A stretch of 64,000 nucleotides of DNA, taken from contig DATEHZ010000076.1 of NCBI GenBank assembly GCA_035279385.1, forward strand, positions 34,603-98,602. Direction: 5' to 3'. The position numbers and the translations under genes are program-made. The DNA is from DATGJX01 sp035279385 (GTDB taxonomy: Bacteria > Vulcanimicrobiota > Vulcanimicrobiia > Vulcanimicrobiales > Vulcanimicrobiaceae). Below, piece by piece: positions 8,681 to 17,795 of this stretch (positions within the stretch are counted from its first letter, which is position 1; every line of letters starts with the position of its first letter). Below the pieces are notes generated by a model. It had not been told where the DNA came from and did not search any database. It worked only from the letters and a program-made list of their open reading frames with translations.

Positions 8681-9277
8681 ATGTTCGAGATTCTGAATAC
8701 CGCCGCCGCTATCGGCACCTTTTTGGTCATCGCGGCCACCGCCATCGCCGCAGTATTTCAACTGCGGCACATGCGCGCGAACAATCAACTCGAGGGGCTG
8801 CTCAGCGTCCTCGAGCGCGTCGAAGATTCGAACTTCAATCATTGGGTCACCGAGGCGCAACGGCAACTGCCCGGCATGTTGGCGGACCCACTGTATCGCC
8901 AAAGCGTGCTCGACGCATCGTACGATCGCAATGTCGCGTGGCTGAATCTCGCCAATTCTTACGAATGGGTCGGCAACCTTGTGAAGAACCGCCTTATTCC
9001 CGAAGCGACGTTCATGGACGTGTATTCCCAACGCGTCCTGCATGCATGGCGCATCGTGGAGCCGATGGCGGCGCTCGTCCGTGCCCGCGAAGGCAGCGGA
9101 ACTTGGGTCTGGGAGAATTTCGAATACCTCGCCGTGAGAGCGCAGGATTGGGTGAAACGACATGCCCGCGGCACGTATCCGAGGGGCCTGCGCCGCATGG
9201 ATCTCACCCGGTATTCGACTGCGGCGCAAATCTCCGCGCCGGACGGATTGGTACGGGAGACGGCTGATGCCTCTTGA
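8681..9277 (+). CDS. Membrane-anchored DUF4760-like protein, tandem copy 2
   Basis: 198 residues, preceded by an AGGAGG-like ribosome-binding site (ccaggagggcgcggc then ATG). The N-terminal helix TAAAIGTFLVIAATAIAAVFQL and the following RHMRANNQLEGLLSVLERVED match copies 1, 3 and 4, as do NSYEWVGNLVKNRLIP and WENFEYLAVRAQDW. The C-terminal tail differs in each copy. Its stop overlaps the start of copy 3 (ATG at 9267), so copies 2 to 4 are translationally coupled. Function unknown; predicted inner-membrane anchor with a cytoplasmic domain. Confidence 0.82.
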   Translation: MFEILNTAAAIGTFLVIAATAIAAVFQLRHMRANNQLEGLLSVLERVEDSNFNHWVTEAQRQLPGMLADPLYRQSVLDASYDRNVAWLNLANSYEWVGNLVKNRLIPEATFMDVYSQRVLHAWRIVEPMAALVRAREGSGTWVWENFEYLAVRAQDWVKRHARGTYPRGLRRMDLTRYSTAAQISAPDGLVRETADAS

Positions 9278-9851
9278 ACTCCTCAACACACTCGCCTCGA
9301 TCGGCACGTTTGTCGTTATCGGCGCGACGGCAATCGCGGCCGTCGTTCAACTGCGGCATTTGCGCGCCAACAATCAGCTCGAAGGGCTGCTCGACGTGCT
9401 CGCGCGCGTCGAGGACGAGACGTTCAACCGGTGGCTAACCGACACGCAGCGCGAGCTTCCGCAGTTCCTTTCCGACCCGCACTACGTGCGAAGCGTGCTG
9501 AACGGAACGTTCGACCGCAACGTCGCGTGGCTGCAGCTCGGAAATCAATACGAACGGGTAGGAAGCCTGCTCAAGCATCGACTGATTCCTGAAGAACCGT
9601 TCATGGAGGTCTACTCCCTGCGCGCCACACGTGCGTGGGAAGTGATGCTCCCGATGACCTCACTCATCCGATACAACGTCAACGATACGGTCTGGGAGAA
9701 TTTCGAATTTATGTACGTCCGCGCAAAGGGATGGATCGAGCGTCACCAGCACGGCAGTTATCCCAATGGCTTAGAGAGAGCCGCGGTCCCGAGGCTCGAC
9801 TTCCCGCTCCCAGCACCCGAAAACGGCCCAATGTTCGAAGAGGTTCACTGA
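9267..9851 (+). CDS. Membrane-anchored DUF4760-like protein, tandem copy 3
   Basis: 194 residues from the ATG at 9267, which overlaps the end of copy 2 by 11 bases. A longer frame upstream is only read-through in the copy 2 region. The sequence starts MPLELLNTLASIGTFVVIGA, continues VVQLRHLRANNQLEGLLDVLARVED, and has NQYERVGSLLKHRLIP and VWENFEFMYVRAKGW. It is the most diverged copy in the NSYDWVGSLVKNRLIP block (Y-E-R for Y-D-W, KH for KN). The stop shares one base with the start of copy 4 (TGATG). Confidence 0.82.
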   Translation: MPLELLNTLASIGTFVVIGATAIAAVVQLRHLRANNQLEGLLDVLARVEDETFNRWLTDTQRELPQFLSDPHYVRSVLNGTFDRNVAWLQLGNQYERVGSLLKHRLIPEEPFMEVYSLRATRAWEVMLPMTSLIRYNVNDTVWENFEFMYVRAKGWIERHQHGSYPNGLERAAVPRLDFPLPAPENGPMFEEVH

Positions 9852-10432
9852 TGCCGTACGAGATCATCAACACGGTCGCCGCCGTCGGCACGTTTCTCGT
9901 CATCGCCGCGACCGCGATTGCGGCCGTCATCCAACTGCGGCATATGCGCGTGAACAACCAGCTGGAAGGCTTACTCAGCGTCCTCGCGCGGGTCGAGGAC
10001 CCGAGTTTCAACCGGTGGATGACCGAAGCAAAACAGCAGCTTCCGGCGATGCTTGCCGATCCGGCCTATCGGCGTTCGATCATGGAAGATACGTACGACC
10101 GCGAAGTTTCATGGCTGTTTCTCGGAAATTCATACGATTGGGTCGGCAGTCTCGTAAAGAACCGGCTCATACCCGAAGACGCGCTCATGGACGTCTATGG
10201 GTTTCGTGTCATTCGCGCCTGGGACGCACTCAGCGACGTGCTCGCGATTTTGCGCCGTACCCGCGGTCCGGGCATCTGGGAAAACTTCGAATACCTCTAC
10301 ACGCGCGCGAACGCATGGTGGGAGCGCAACCGGGACGGCGGCTTGCCGAAATCGTTCAAACGAGTGAAAATTGAAGACCCGTGGCTCTTGGACGATCTCG
10401 CTTTCATAGAGAAACCGCAAACCCTGACCTAA
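9851..10432 (+). CDS. Membrane-anchored DUF4760-like protein, tandem copy 4
   Basis: 193 residues from the ATG at 9851, which overlaps the stop of copy 3. It has the same architecture: MPYEIINTVAAVGTFLVIAA helix, IQLRHMRVNNQLEGLLSVLARVED, NSYDWVGSLVKNRLIP and GIWENFEYLYTRANAWW. The C-terminal tail is acidic and unlike those of copies 1 to 3. It ends 28 bases before the convergent clpB. Conservation of the core blocks in all four copies, with divergent tails, argues that all four are functional. Confidence 0.82.
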   Translation: MPYEIINTVAAVGTFLVIAATAIAAVIQLRHMRVNNQLEGLLSVLARVEDPSFNRWMTEAKQQLPAMLADPAYRRSIMEDTYDREVSWLFLGNSYDWVGSLVKNRLIPEDALMDVYGFRVIRAWDALSDVLAILRRTRGPGIWENFEYLYTRANAWWERNRDGGLPKSFKRVKIEDPWLLDDLAFIEKPQTLT

Positions 10433-10458
10433 CGTTCGAGCGTTTTTTCGTTCGAGCG
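10433..10458. repeat. Ten-base direct repeat with T6 spacer between convergent genes
   Basis: CGTTCGAGCG occurs at 10433-10442 and again at 10449-10458, separated by TTTTTT. AACG and CGTT around the first copy (10431-10444) could form a short 4-bp hairpin followed by the T run, so this could act as a weak terminator for copy 4. The stem is too short for a firm terminator call. Confidence 0.4.
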
Positions 10459-10460
10459 CG

Positions 10461-13094
10461 TTATACCAGTACCGGTTCTTCGGTATGGGTTGCGGTGAAC
10501 GTCAGTTCGCCGCGGATGTCGTCGTAGTCGACCGTGACCTTTTGCCCGTCGCGTATCTCGCCGGCGAGAATTTTGCGGCCGAGCGGCGTTTCCAGTTCTT
10601 TCTGAATCGAGCGCTTGAGCGGACGCGCTCCATAGACCGGATCGTATCCCGCCTTCACCAGATGACGCTTCGCCGCATCGGTGAGTTCGAGACGGATTCG
10701 CCGCTGCGCGAGCCGCTGGCGTACGCGCCGCAACTGGATCTCGATGATCTGCGCGAGTTCGCCTTCGGTGAGCGCGTGGAACACGATCACTTCGTCGACC
10801 CGGTTGAGAAACTCCGGGCGAAAATGCTGCCGCAGTTCGTCGAGCACCGTCGCGCGCATGATCGCGTACTCGGCGCCGCCCATGTCGCCCTTGTAATCCA
10901 GGATGCGATGGCTGCCGATATTCGAGGTCATGATGACGATCGTGTTGCGGAAATCGACCGTGCGCCCTTGCCCGTCGGTCAAACGTCCGTCGTCCAAAAT
11001 CTGCAGAAAGACGTTGAACACGTCCGGATGCGCCTTCTCGATCTCGTCGAAAAGAATGACGCTGTACGGACGGCGCCGCACCGCTTCGGTGAGCTGCCCG
11101 CCTTCCTCGAAGCCGATGTATCCCGGCGGTGCGCCGAGCAGACGCGCCACCGTGTGCTTTTCCTGATACTCGGACATGTCGATGCGGATCATCGCGCGCT
11201 CGTCGTCGAACAAATACTCGGCGAGTGCGCGCGCGAGTTCGGTCTTGCCCACGCCGGTCGGTCCGAGAAAGATAAACGAGCCGATGGGGCGATTCGGATC
11301 CGCAAGACCCGATCGCGAACGCACGACCGCTTCGGCAACGGCGGTAACCGCTTCGTCTTGTCCGATGACGCGCCGGTGCAGTTCCTCGTCGAGGTGCAGC
11401 AGCTTCTGCACCTCGCCTTCGAGCATCTTGGCGACGGGCACGCCCGTCCAGCGGCTGATCACCTCGGCGATGTCTTCTTCGTCGACTTCCTCTTTGGAAA
11501 GGCGCGTTTGTCCGTCGCGCGAATCTAGGCGCCGCTCTTCTTCCTGTAGTTGCTTCTCGAGCGCGGCGAGTTTGCCGTAGCGCAACTCCGCGACGCGGTT
11601 GAGATCGTACAGGCGCTCGGCCTGCTCGATCTGTACTTTCGTTTCTTCGATCTGCTCGCGCAGTTCGCGCAGTTTCACCGCGGCGCTCTTCTCGGTCTGC
11701 CAGCGCGCCTGCAGCTCGCGCTGATCTTCTTTCAGATCCGCGAGTTCTTTTTCGAGTTGCTCCAAACGGCGCTTGCTGGCATCGTCCGTCTCTTTGCGCA
11801 GCGCTTCCCGTTCGATTTCGAGCTGCATCACGCGGCGGGTGAGTTCGTCGAGCTCCTGCGGCATCGAATCGATTTCGGTGCGCAGTTTCGCCGCCGCTTC
11901 GTCGACGAGATCGATCGCCTTATCGGGCAAAAACCGATCGCTGATGTAGCGGTTGGAAAGGGTGGCCGCGGCGACCAGCGCGGAATCTTTGATCCGCACG
12001 CCGTGATGCGCCTCGTACTTCTCTTTCAGACCGCGCAGAATAGAAATCGTGTCTTCGACGCTCGGCTGATCGACGAACACCGGCTGAAAGCGCCGTTCGA
12101 GCGCCGCGTCCTTCTCGATGTATTTGCGGTACTCGTCGAGCGTGGTCGCACCGATCATGTGCAGCTCGCCGCGCGCGAGCATCGGCTTGAGCAGATTGCC
12201 CGCATCCATCGCGCCTTCGGCTTTTCCGGCGCCGACGACGGTGTGCAGCTCGTCGACGAAGAGCAGAATCTGCCCCTCGGAGTTTTGCACGTCCTTCAAA
12301 ACGGCTTTCAGGCGCTCTTCGAATTCACCGCGATATTTTGCGCCGGCGATGAGCGCGCCCATGTCGAGCGCGACAACGCGTTTATCCTTCAAGCCTTCGG
12401 GCACGTCGTGGCGCACGATGCGCTGAGCGAGCCCTTCGACGATTGCCGTTTTGCCCACGCCCGGCTCGCCGATGAGTACCGGATTGTTTTTCGTACGGCG
12501 CGAGAGCACTTGAATGACGCGGCGAATCTCTTCGTCGCGGCCGATCACCGGATCGAGTTTTCCGCGCTCCGCTTCCAGCGTGAGATCGCGGCCGTAGCGC
12601 TCGAGGCTCTTGTAGGTGCCTTCGGGGTTTTGCGTGGTCACGCGCTGGTTGCCGCGCACGGCACGCAGCGCGACCAGCAGTTTATCGCGCGTGAGTCCCA
12701 TTTCGCGAAAAATCCGCCCGACTGCGCCGCTGCTCTGCGTCATCGCGAGCAGCAGATGCTCGACCGAGACGTAATCGTCCTGAAGCTGCTTGGCGTCGGA
12801 TTCGGCCTGCGCGAAGAGGCGCGTGAGGTCGGGCGCGACGGTGACGGTCGCCTGGTCGGCACCGGAGCCGGTCAGCCGGGGCAAACGCCCAATCGCCTCG
12901 TCCGCTTTCGCGGCGAGCGCCTTCGGGTCGACGCCGGCCTCTTTGACGATGTCCGGCGCGATACCGCGATCCTGATCGAGCAGGGCGGCGAGCAAATGCT
13001 CGGGCGTCGTCTGCGTGTTGTGTTCGTTCAGCGCACGCGTATATGCGGCGTTGAGCGCGTCTTGAACGCGCTCCGTCATACGGTCTACATTCAT
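10461..13094 (-). CDS. clpB: ATP-dependent disaggregase ClpB
   Basis: An 877-residue Hsp100 chaperone that resolubilises aggregates with DnaK. In order: the N-terminal Clp repeat domain (about 1-145), AAA1 with GEPGVGKT and LFVDELHTVVGAG, a long coiled-coil middle domain (about 400-530, rich in E/K/R/L, with the DRELQARWQ-like region), AAA2 with GPTGVGKT and VILFDEIEKAHPDV, and the C-terminal domain. The full-length middle domain separates it from ClpA and ClpC. The length matches the family. It is the last gene of the minus-strand run but lies 65 bases after the deaminase stop, leaving room for its own promoter. I saw no clear CIRCE element. Confidence 0.97.
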   Translation of the reverse strand: MNVDRMTERVQDALNAAYTRALNEHNTQTTPEHLLAALLDQDRGIAPDIVKEAGVDPKALAAKADEAIGRLPRLTGSGADQATVTVAPDLTRLFAQAESDAKQLQDDYVSVEHLLLAMTQSSGAVGRIFREMGLTRDKLLVALRAVRGNQRVTTQNPEGTYKSLERYGRDLTLEAERGKLDPVIGRDEEIRRVIQVLSRRTKNNPVLIGEPGVGKTAIVEGLAQRIVRHDVPEGLKDKRVVALDMGALIAGAKYRGEFEERLKAVLKDVQNSEGQILLFVDELHTVVGAGKAEGAMDAGNLLKPMLARGELHMIGATTLDEYRKYIEKDAALERRFQPVFVDQPSVEDTISILRGLKEKYEAHHGVRIKDSALVAAATLSNRYISDRFLPDKAIDLVDEAAAKLRTEIDSMPQELDELTRRVMQLEIEREALRKETDDASKRRLEQLEKELADLKEDQRELQARWQTEKSAAVKLRELREQIEETKVQIEQAERLYDLNRVAELRYGKLAALEKQLQEEERRLDSRDGQTRLSKEEVDEEDIAEVISRWTGVPVAKMLEGEVQKLLHLDEELHRRVIGQDEAVTAVAEAVVRSRSGLADPNRPIGSFIFLGPTGVGKTELARALAEYLFDDERAMIRIDMSEYQEKHTVARLLGAPPGYIGFEEGGQLTEAVRRRPYSVILFDEIEKAHPDVFNVFLQILDDGRLTDGQGRTVDFRNTIVIMTSNIGSHRILDYKGDMGGAEYAIMRATVLDELRQHFRPEFLNRVDEVIVFHALTEGELAQIIEIQLRRVRQRLAQRRIRLELTDAAKRHLVKAGYDPVYGARPLKRSIQKELETPLGRKILAGEIRDGQKVTVDYDDIRGELTFTATHTEEPVLV

Positions 13095-13158
13095 CGGTTC
13101 ACTATCTCAGACAGCAGGAGCACCCTCTTCGGTTGCGCGGCGCTGTTGGCTCGTTCCC

Positions 13159-14184
13159 TTACGTACCCACGGCGGCGTCGGAAGATTCGCCGATCACGGC
13201 CGCATGCACAGCGTCATAGTACTGCCGGCGCGTGCCGTCGTCGATGAAGGCCGCTTCAAAAGAATTGCAAGCCAGTTGAACCAGCTCGGCGTCGGTGAGG
13301 TGCAGCGCCCGGGCGCTCTGCGCGTAATTGTCGCCGGCGTAGCCGCCGAAGTATGCGGGGTCGTCGGAGTTCACGGTTGCGAGAAGTCCCGCGTCGAGCA
13401 TGCGGCGCAGCGGATGCTCCGCAAGCGACGGCACCACACGCAGGCGGACGTTGGAGAGCGGGCAGACCGTGAGCGGCATGCGCGTGCGGCGCAGCCGTTC
13501 GACCAGATTCGGGTCTTCCAAACTGCGCACGCCGTGATCGACGCGCGAGATCTTCAAATTGTCCAGCGCGTCCCACACGTACGACGGCGGCCCTTCTTCG
13601 CCGGCGTGCGCCACCGCGAGCAGCCCGTGCGCGCGTGCGCGTTCGAACACCGTAACGAACTTCGACGGCGGATTTCCCGCTTCGGCGGAGTCGAGCCCGA
13701 CGCCGACGATGCGATCGAAATACGGCAGCGCGAGATCGAGCGTCTCCATTGCCGAGCGTTGCGGCAAGTCGCGTAAGAAGCACATGATCAGTTTGGTCGA
13801 AATACCGTAGTCGCGCTCGCTGCGGCGCAGCGCAGACCACAGGCCGTCGATAACTACCTCGAAGCGCACGCCGCGCTGCAGATGCGCCTGCGGATCGAAA
13901 AAAATCTCCGCATGTTTGACGTTCTGCGCCTGGGCGCGCCGCAGATACGCCAGCGTCAGTTCTTCGAAATCGCGCTCGGTCCGCAGCGCCGACATCGCCT
14001 CGTAATACAGATCGAGGAACGACTGGAGATCCGTGAACTGATACGCCGCGCGCAGCGCTTCGACGCTGGGATACTTGAGTTTGACGCCGTTGCGCTCGGC
14101 GAACGCGAAAATCTGCTCGGGCTCAAACGTTCCTTCGATATGAAGGTGCAGTTCGGCTTTCGGCAGACCACCCGGATCAAACAT
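13159..14184 (-). CDS. Adenosine/adenine deaminase family protein, adenine-deaminase-like
   Basis: A 341-residue metal-dependent amidohydrolase. The metal-binding HLHIEG starts at His13, followed by AHAGEEGPPSYV, the DHG motif in ISRVDHGVRSLED, and CPLSN followed by NSDDPAYFGGY. The last blocks, with the SDDPAYF-GGY form, are typical of the adenine deaminase branch (adenine to hypoxanthine) rather than classical adenosine deaminase; substrate choice remains an inference. The ATG overlaps the 3' end of selB by eight bases, so it is probably co-translated with the selenium genes. That link is unexpected and may only reflect operon packing. Confidence 0.85.
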   Translation of the reverse strand: MFDPGGLPKAELHLHIEGTFEPEQIFAFAERNGVKLKYPSVEALRAAYQFTDLQSFLDLYYEAMSALRTERDFEELTLAYLRRAQAQNVKHAEIFFDPQAHLQRGVRFEVVIDGLWSALRRSERDYGISTKLIMCFLRDLPQRSAMETLDLALPYFDRIVGVGLDSAEAGNPPSKFVTVFERARAHGLLAVAHAGEEGPPSYVWDALDNLKISRVDHGVRSLEDPNLVERLRRTRMPLTVCPLSNVRLRVVPSLAEHPLRRMLDAGLLATVNSDDPAYFGGYAGDNYAQSARALHLTDAELVQLACNSFEAAFIDDGTRRQYYDAVHAAVIGESSDAAVGT

Positions 14185-16060
14185 GAGACGCGGGTTTCGC
14201 GCGCAGCATCCGGTAATCCCCGCTGCGAACCGTGATGCCGCGCCCGTCGAACCATTCCAGCAGCGGCACGGCGTACTTGCGCGAGGTGCCGATGAGATCG
14301 CGGAACTGTGCCATCGTCATCTGCTTGTTCGCGCGCAAAAACTGTTCGACGCGCGCGTGGATCTGCGCGATTTGCGTGCCGCGATAAAGATCGTCGCCGA
14401 CCTTTACGAGCGCGCCTTTGGCCAGCAGCGTGTCGAACGCTTTGGCGATGCCCGCGATGCGCGACTGCTTAACGGCCGCAACGACCTGCGCGAGCGGCGC
14501 CGGCGCGAACGGGCCGGCTGCGTCGACGGGCATCTGCTGCTCGAAGAAGCTCTGCTGCTCCGCGGAAAGTTTCGGCGTAAAATCGGGCAGCGCGAAGTAA
14601 CCGGAGCGATGTGCGATGCGCCCTTCTTCGGCGTACGCGCCGAGAACGCGCACCAGCAGCGGCTCTTCGATGCCGAGGGCGCGAGCGATCGCCAGCGAGG
14701 TCGTCCCCATCGCCCACGGCTCGGCGCGATGCAGCTGCCCGGTGAATTCCAGCACGCGATCGAGCAAGGCACGTGCCTGCCGCGCGTCCACGTATGCAGC
14801 AGGACGCTGCACGCGCAGCACTTCCTCGCGTTCGAGCAGCGAACGAAGCGCCGCCTCTACGGCGTCTTCGCGCAGGTTTGCTTCGCGCGCGATCTCCGCG
14901 ACCGTCGCGGGGCGCAGCTCCGCTTTGCCCAGCACCGTGAGCGCGATCGCCTCGTGCGGACTGCGCGCCGTTTCAACGGGCGTCGCCGCGCCGCTCGCGA
15001 CCGCGCCGCTCCCTTCGATGCGTCCGCCGCCCAGCAAGTTCTTGGGCGAGAGCCGCCGCACGACGAATGCGGTTCCGGGATAGGCGACCGTCGGGCGGCG
15101 CAAAAAAAGCTGCGCCGTGCGTTCCGCCGTATCGAGCGGCACGTCGTCCAGCACGAGCGTACCGAGAATCTCCGCCGAGCCGACATACGCGCGCACGGCG
15201 TTGCGCCGGCGCAGAATGGGCAGCGCTTCGGGCAGCGGCGTAAAGCGCACCGTGAATGCGCCGGCCGGTGCAAACTGCGGCGCGACCAGCATCTCTCCGC
15301 GCGCGATCTCGTGCACGTCGACAGCCGGCACGTTCACCGCAACGCGCGCACCGCCCGCAACGCTCTCGCGCTTTTGCCCGAAACTCTGCAGGCTGCGCAC
15401 GCGCACCGGTTTTCCGGACGGCTCGAGGCGCAGCGCATCGCCGGCGGCGATGCGTCCCTGCATCAGCGTTCCGGTGACGATCGTGCCGTGTCCGGGTAAC
15501 GCGAAGACGCGATCGATGGGCAGATACGCCGGCGCGTCGGGATCGCGCGGCGGCAGCTTCGCGAGCGCGTCGTGAATCGCCAGCCGCAGCACCTCGAGAT
15601 TCGTTCCCGTTACGGTTGAGACCGCAAAGATCGGCGCATCTTCGGCAATCGTCCCGCGCAGCTGTTCGTGCACGAGCGCGCAGACCGCGCCGCCTTCTTC
15701 GGGCGGAATCAAATCCATCTTCGTGAGTACGACGATGACCTCGCGCACGTTGAGATAGCGCAGAATCTGGAGATGCTCGACGGTCTGCGGCATCACGCCT
15801 TCGGTCGCGGCGACGACGAGCAAAAGCAATTCCATACCCGCCGCGCCGGCAAGCATGTTGTGCAGAAAACGTTCGTGACCGGGAACGTCGACGATTCCGG
15901 CTTCGGTGCCGTCGTCGAATCGCAGGTGCGCGAAGCCCAGGTCGAGCGTCATTCCGCGCAGCTGCTCTTCGAGCCAGCGATCGGGATTGGTTCCGGTGAG
16001 CGCGCTCACCAGCGAGGACTTGCCGTGATCGACGTGTCCGGCGGTGCCGACGATGTGCAT
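14177..16060 (-). CDS. selB: Selenocysteine-specific elongation factor SelB
   Basis: A 627-residue GTPase that brings Sec-tRNA to in-frame UGA codons next to a SECIS hairpin. The N-terminus MHIVGTAGHVDHGKSSLVSA carries G1. DVPGHERFLHNMLAGAAGME is the G3 region and LTKMDLIPP holds G4. EF-Tu-like domains II and III follow, then the long C-terminal winged-helix region (about residues 370-627) that binds SECIS RNA and sets SelB apart from EF-Tu. It starts four bases after the selA stop. An intact SelB implies that the genome decodes at least one selenoprotein; a candidate lies at 63600. Confidence 0.96.
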   Translation of the reverse strand: MHIVGTAGHVDHGKSSLVSALTGTNPDRWLEEQLRGMTLDLGFAHLRFDDGTEAGIVDVPGHERFLHNMLAGAAGMELLLLVVAATEGVMPQTVEHLQILRYLNVREVIVVLTKMDLIPPEEGGAVCALVHEQLRGTIAEDAPIFAVSTVTGTNLEVLRLAIHDALAKLPPRDPDAPAYLPIDRVFALPGHGTIVTGTLMQGRIAAGDALRLEPSGKPVRVRSLQSFGQKRESVAGGARVAVNVPAVDVHEIARGEMLVAPQFAPAGAFTVRFTPLPEALPILRRRNAVRAYVGSAEILGTLVLDDVPLDTAERTAQLFLRRPTVAYPGTAFVVRRLSPKNLLGGGRIEGSGAVASGAATPVETARSPHEAIALTVLGKAELRPATVAEIAREANLREDAVEAALRSLLEREEVLRVQRPAAYVDARQARALLDRVLEFTGQLHRAEPWAMGTTSLAIARALGIEEPLLVRVLGAYAEEGRIAHRSGYFALPDFTPKLSAEQQSFFEQQMPVDAAGPFAPAPLAQVVAAVKQSRIAGIAKAFDTLLAKGALVKVGDDLYRGTQIAQIHARVEQFLRANKQMTMAQFRDLIGTSRKYAVPLLEWFDGRGITVRSGDYRMLRAKPASHV

Positions 16061-16063
16061 GGT

Positions 16064-17422
16064 TTACGCCTGCAGCCGCGCCAGCGCCGCGATGACGCGC
16101 TCGTCGTCCGCCGGGAAAATCGTGCGCAAATCCAGGAACAACCGCCCTTCGTCGATGCGGCCGATAATCGGCGTGGAAGCGCGGCGCAGCGTTTGCGCGG
16201 CGGCATCGGCCCCCATGTGGGGTGCGAGTGCGACCGCGATGGACGGCAGCGCGCTTTCCGGTAACGATCCGCCGCCCACGTAGGCGGTCGTTTCAACAAC
16301 GCTGCAGCCGCGCACGGCGTCGGCGTAACGTTTCGCACGCGCGCCCAGATCCTTCAGCGATGCGCCCAGCATGGCGAAGAACGGAATCTCCGATCGCCGC
16401 TCCGGCGAAAGATAGAGACGTAGCGTTTGCGCGAGCGCCGCCAGCGTGATTTTGTCCACGCGCAAGGCGCGCAGCAGCGGATTGCTGCGCAGCCGCGCGA
16501 TCAGCACGCTTGTGCCGACGATGATGCCGGCTTGCGGGCCGCCGAGCAGCTTGTCGCCGGAAAACGCAACGAGATCGATGCCTTCGGCGACCGCTTCCTG
16601 CACCGTACGCTCGTGCGGCAAACCATACTCGGCAAGATCGACGAGCGCGCCGCTGCCGAGATCTTCGACGACCGGAATCCCGGTACGCGTGCCGAGTGCC
16701 GCAAGCTCTTTACCTTCGACGTCGTGCGTGAAGCCCGTGATGCGATAATTCGAGGGGTGCGAGCGCATCAGGAGCGCCGTATCGGGCGTGAGCGCGCGTT
16801 CGTAGTCTTTCAGATAGACTTTGTTGGTGGCGCCCACTTCCACGAGACGCGCGCCGCTGCGCTCGAGCACGTCGGGAAGGCGGAAGCCGCCGCCGATCTC
16901 GATGAGTTGGTTGCGGGAGACCACGACTTCGCGATGCTTCGCGAACGTATCGAGAATCAGCAGCACCGCCGCGGCGCAATTATTGACCACGAGCGCATCC
17001 TGCGCACCGCTCGCCGACTGCAGCAGCGAAGTCGTGCGCGCGTAGCGCGAACCGCGCCGGCCTTCGATGAGATCGTACTCCAGATTCGAGTATCCGGCGC
17101 CGGCTTCGCGCATCGCGATGAGCGCGGCCGGCGCGAGCGGCGCACGGCCTAAATTGGTATGCAGCAGAATGCCCGTGCCGTTGATGACGGGCACGAGCAT
17201 GTCGAACGCGCTGCGCTCGAGCCGCTCGAGCACTTGAGCCGTGAGTGCGCGCGGTTCGAGAGGCTCACCATGACGAAGTGAGAGGCGCGCTTCTTCCAGC
17301 GTCTGCGCAATGCGCTGCTTCACGTGCTCCTTGCCGAGCAGCGCCTCGTAGGCGGCGATCCGCGGTTCGGATAAAAAACGATGCACGGGAGGAATCCCGC
17401 GCATCGTCTCGTTTTGCGTCAT
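16064..17422 (-). CDS. selA: L-seryl-tRNA(Sec) selenium transferase SelA
   Basis: A 452-residue PLP enzyme that converts seryl-tRNA(Sec) to selenocysteinyl-tRNA(Sec) using selenophosphate. It shows VINGTGILLHTNLGRAPL near residue 80, the SelA GSRYARTTSLL segment near residue 125 and the PLP lysine in FSGDKLLGGPQAG at about K291. Length and motifs are normal for bacterial SelA. It sits six bases after trxA and four before selB, so trxA-selA-selB form one tight unit. selD and selC (the tRNA) are not in this window. Confidence 0.96.
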   Translation of the reverse strand: MTQNETMRGIPPVHRFLSEPRIAAYEALLGKEHVKQRIAQTLEEARLSLRHGEPLEPRALTAQVLERLERSAFDMLVPVINGTGILLHTNLGRAPLAPAALIAMREAGAGYSNLEYDLIEGRRGSRYARTTSLLQSASGAQDALVVNNCAAAVLLILDTFAKHREVVVSRNQLIEIGGGFRLPDVLERSGARLVEVGATNKVYLKDYERALTPDTALLMRSHPSNYRITGFTHDVEGKELAALGTRTGIPVVEDLGSGALVDLAEYGLPHERTVQEAVAEGIDLVAFSGDKLLGGPQAGIIVGTSVLIARLRSNPLLRALRVDKITLAALAQTLRLYLSPERRSEIPFFAMLGASLKDLGARAKRYADAVRGCSVVETTAYVGGGSLPESALPSIAVALAPHMGADAAAQTLRRASTPIIGRIDEGRLFLDLRTIFPADDERVIAALARLQA

Positions 17423-17428
17423 GCCTTC

Positions 17429-17755
17429 TTAGTTGAGATGCTTGGAGAGCATCGACGTAATCGTCTGCTCCGAAACGTACCCGACGATGCGATCTACCGG
17501 CTGGCCGCCCTTGAAGAGAATCAAACACGGAATGCCGGAGACTTGGTACTCGCCGGCCAGGCTCGGATTCTCGTCGGTGTTCAGTTTCACGAACTTCGCA
17601 CGGCCGGCGTGCGAACCCGCGACCTTCTCGACGACGGGCGCGAGCATTTTACACGGGCCGCACCACGGCGCCCAAAAGTCGACCAGCACCGGCTGGGGCG
17701 CGCCCAGCACCTCGGTCTGAAAGTTCGATTGTGAAACGTCGGCTAATGCGCTCAT
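17429..17755 (-). CDS. trxA: Thioredoxin
   Basis: A 108-residue cytosolic thioredoxin with the WCGPCK active site (Cys32 and Cys35) in VLVDFWAPWCGPCKMLAP and the cis-proline loop in YQVSGIPCLILFKGG. It has no signal peptide. Length and motifs are canonical. It stands between gyrA and selA, with only six bases to selA. Reduction of selenium compounds and of selenoproteins often draws on the thioredoxin system, so its place in the selenium operon makes biological sense, though co-regulation is inferred only from spacing. Confidence 0.96.
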   Translation of the reverse strand: MSALADVSQSNFQTEVLGAPQPVLVDFWAPWCGPCKMLAPVVEKVAGSHAGRAKFVKLNTDENPSLAGEYQVSGIPCLILFKGGQPVDRIVGYVSEQTITSMLSKHLN

Positions 17756-17795
17756 TACTTTGTCTGTCTCCTTGCTAGGTTCTTAACCGCGCCCG

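Noticed and set aside
10433..10458. Intrinsic terminator between DUF4760-like copy 4 and clpB
   Set aside because: The possible stem is only about 4 bp before the T6 run; listed only as a repeat with low confidence.
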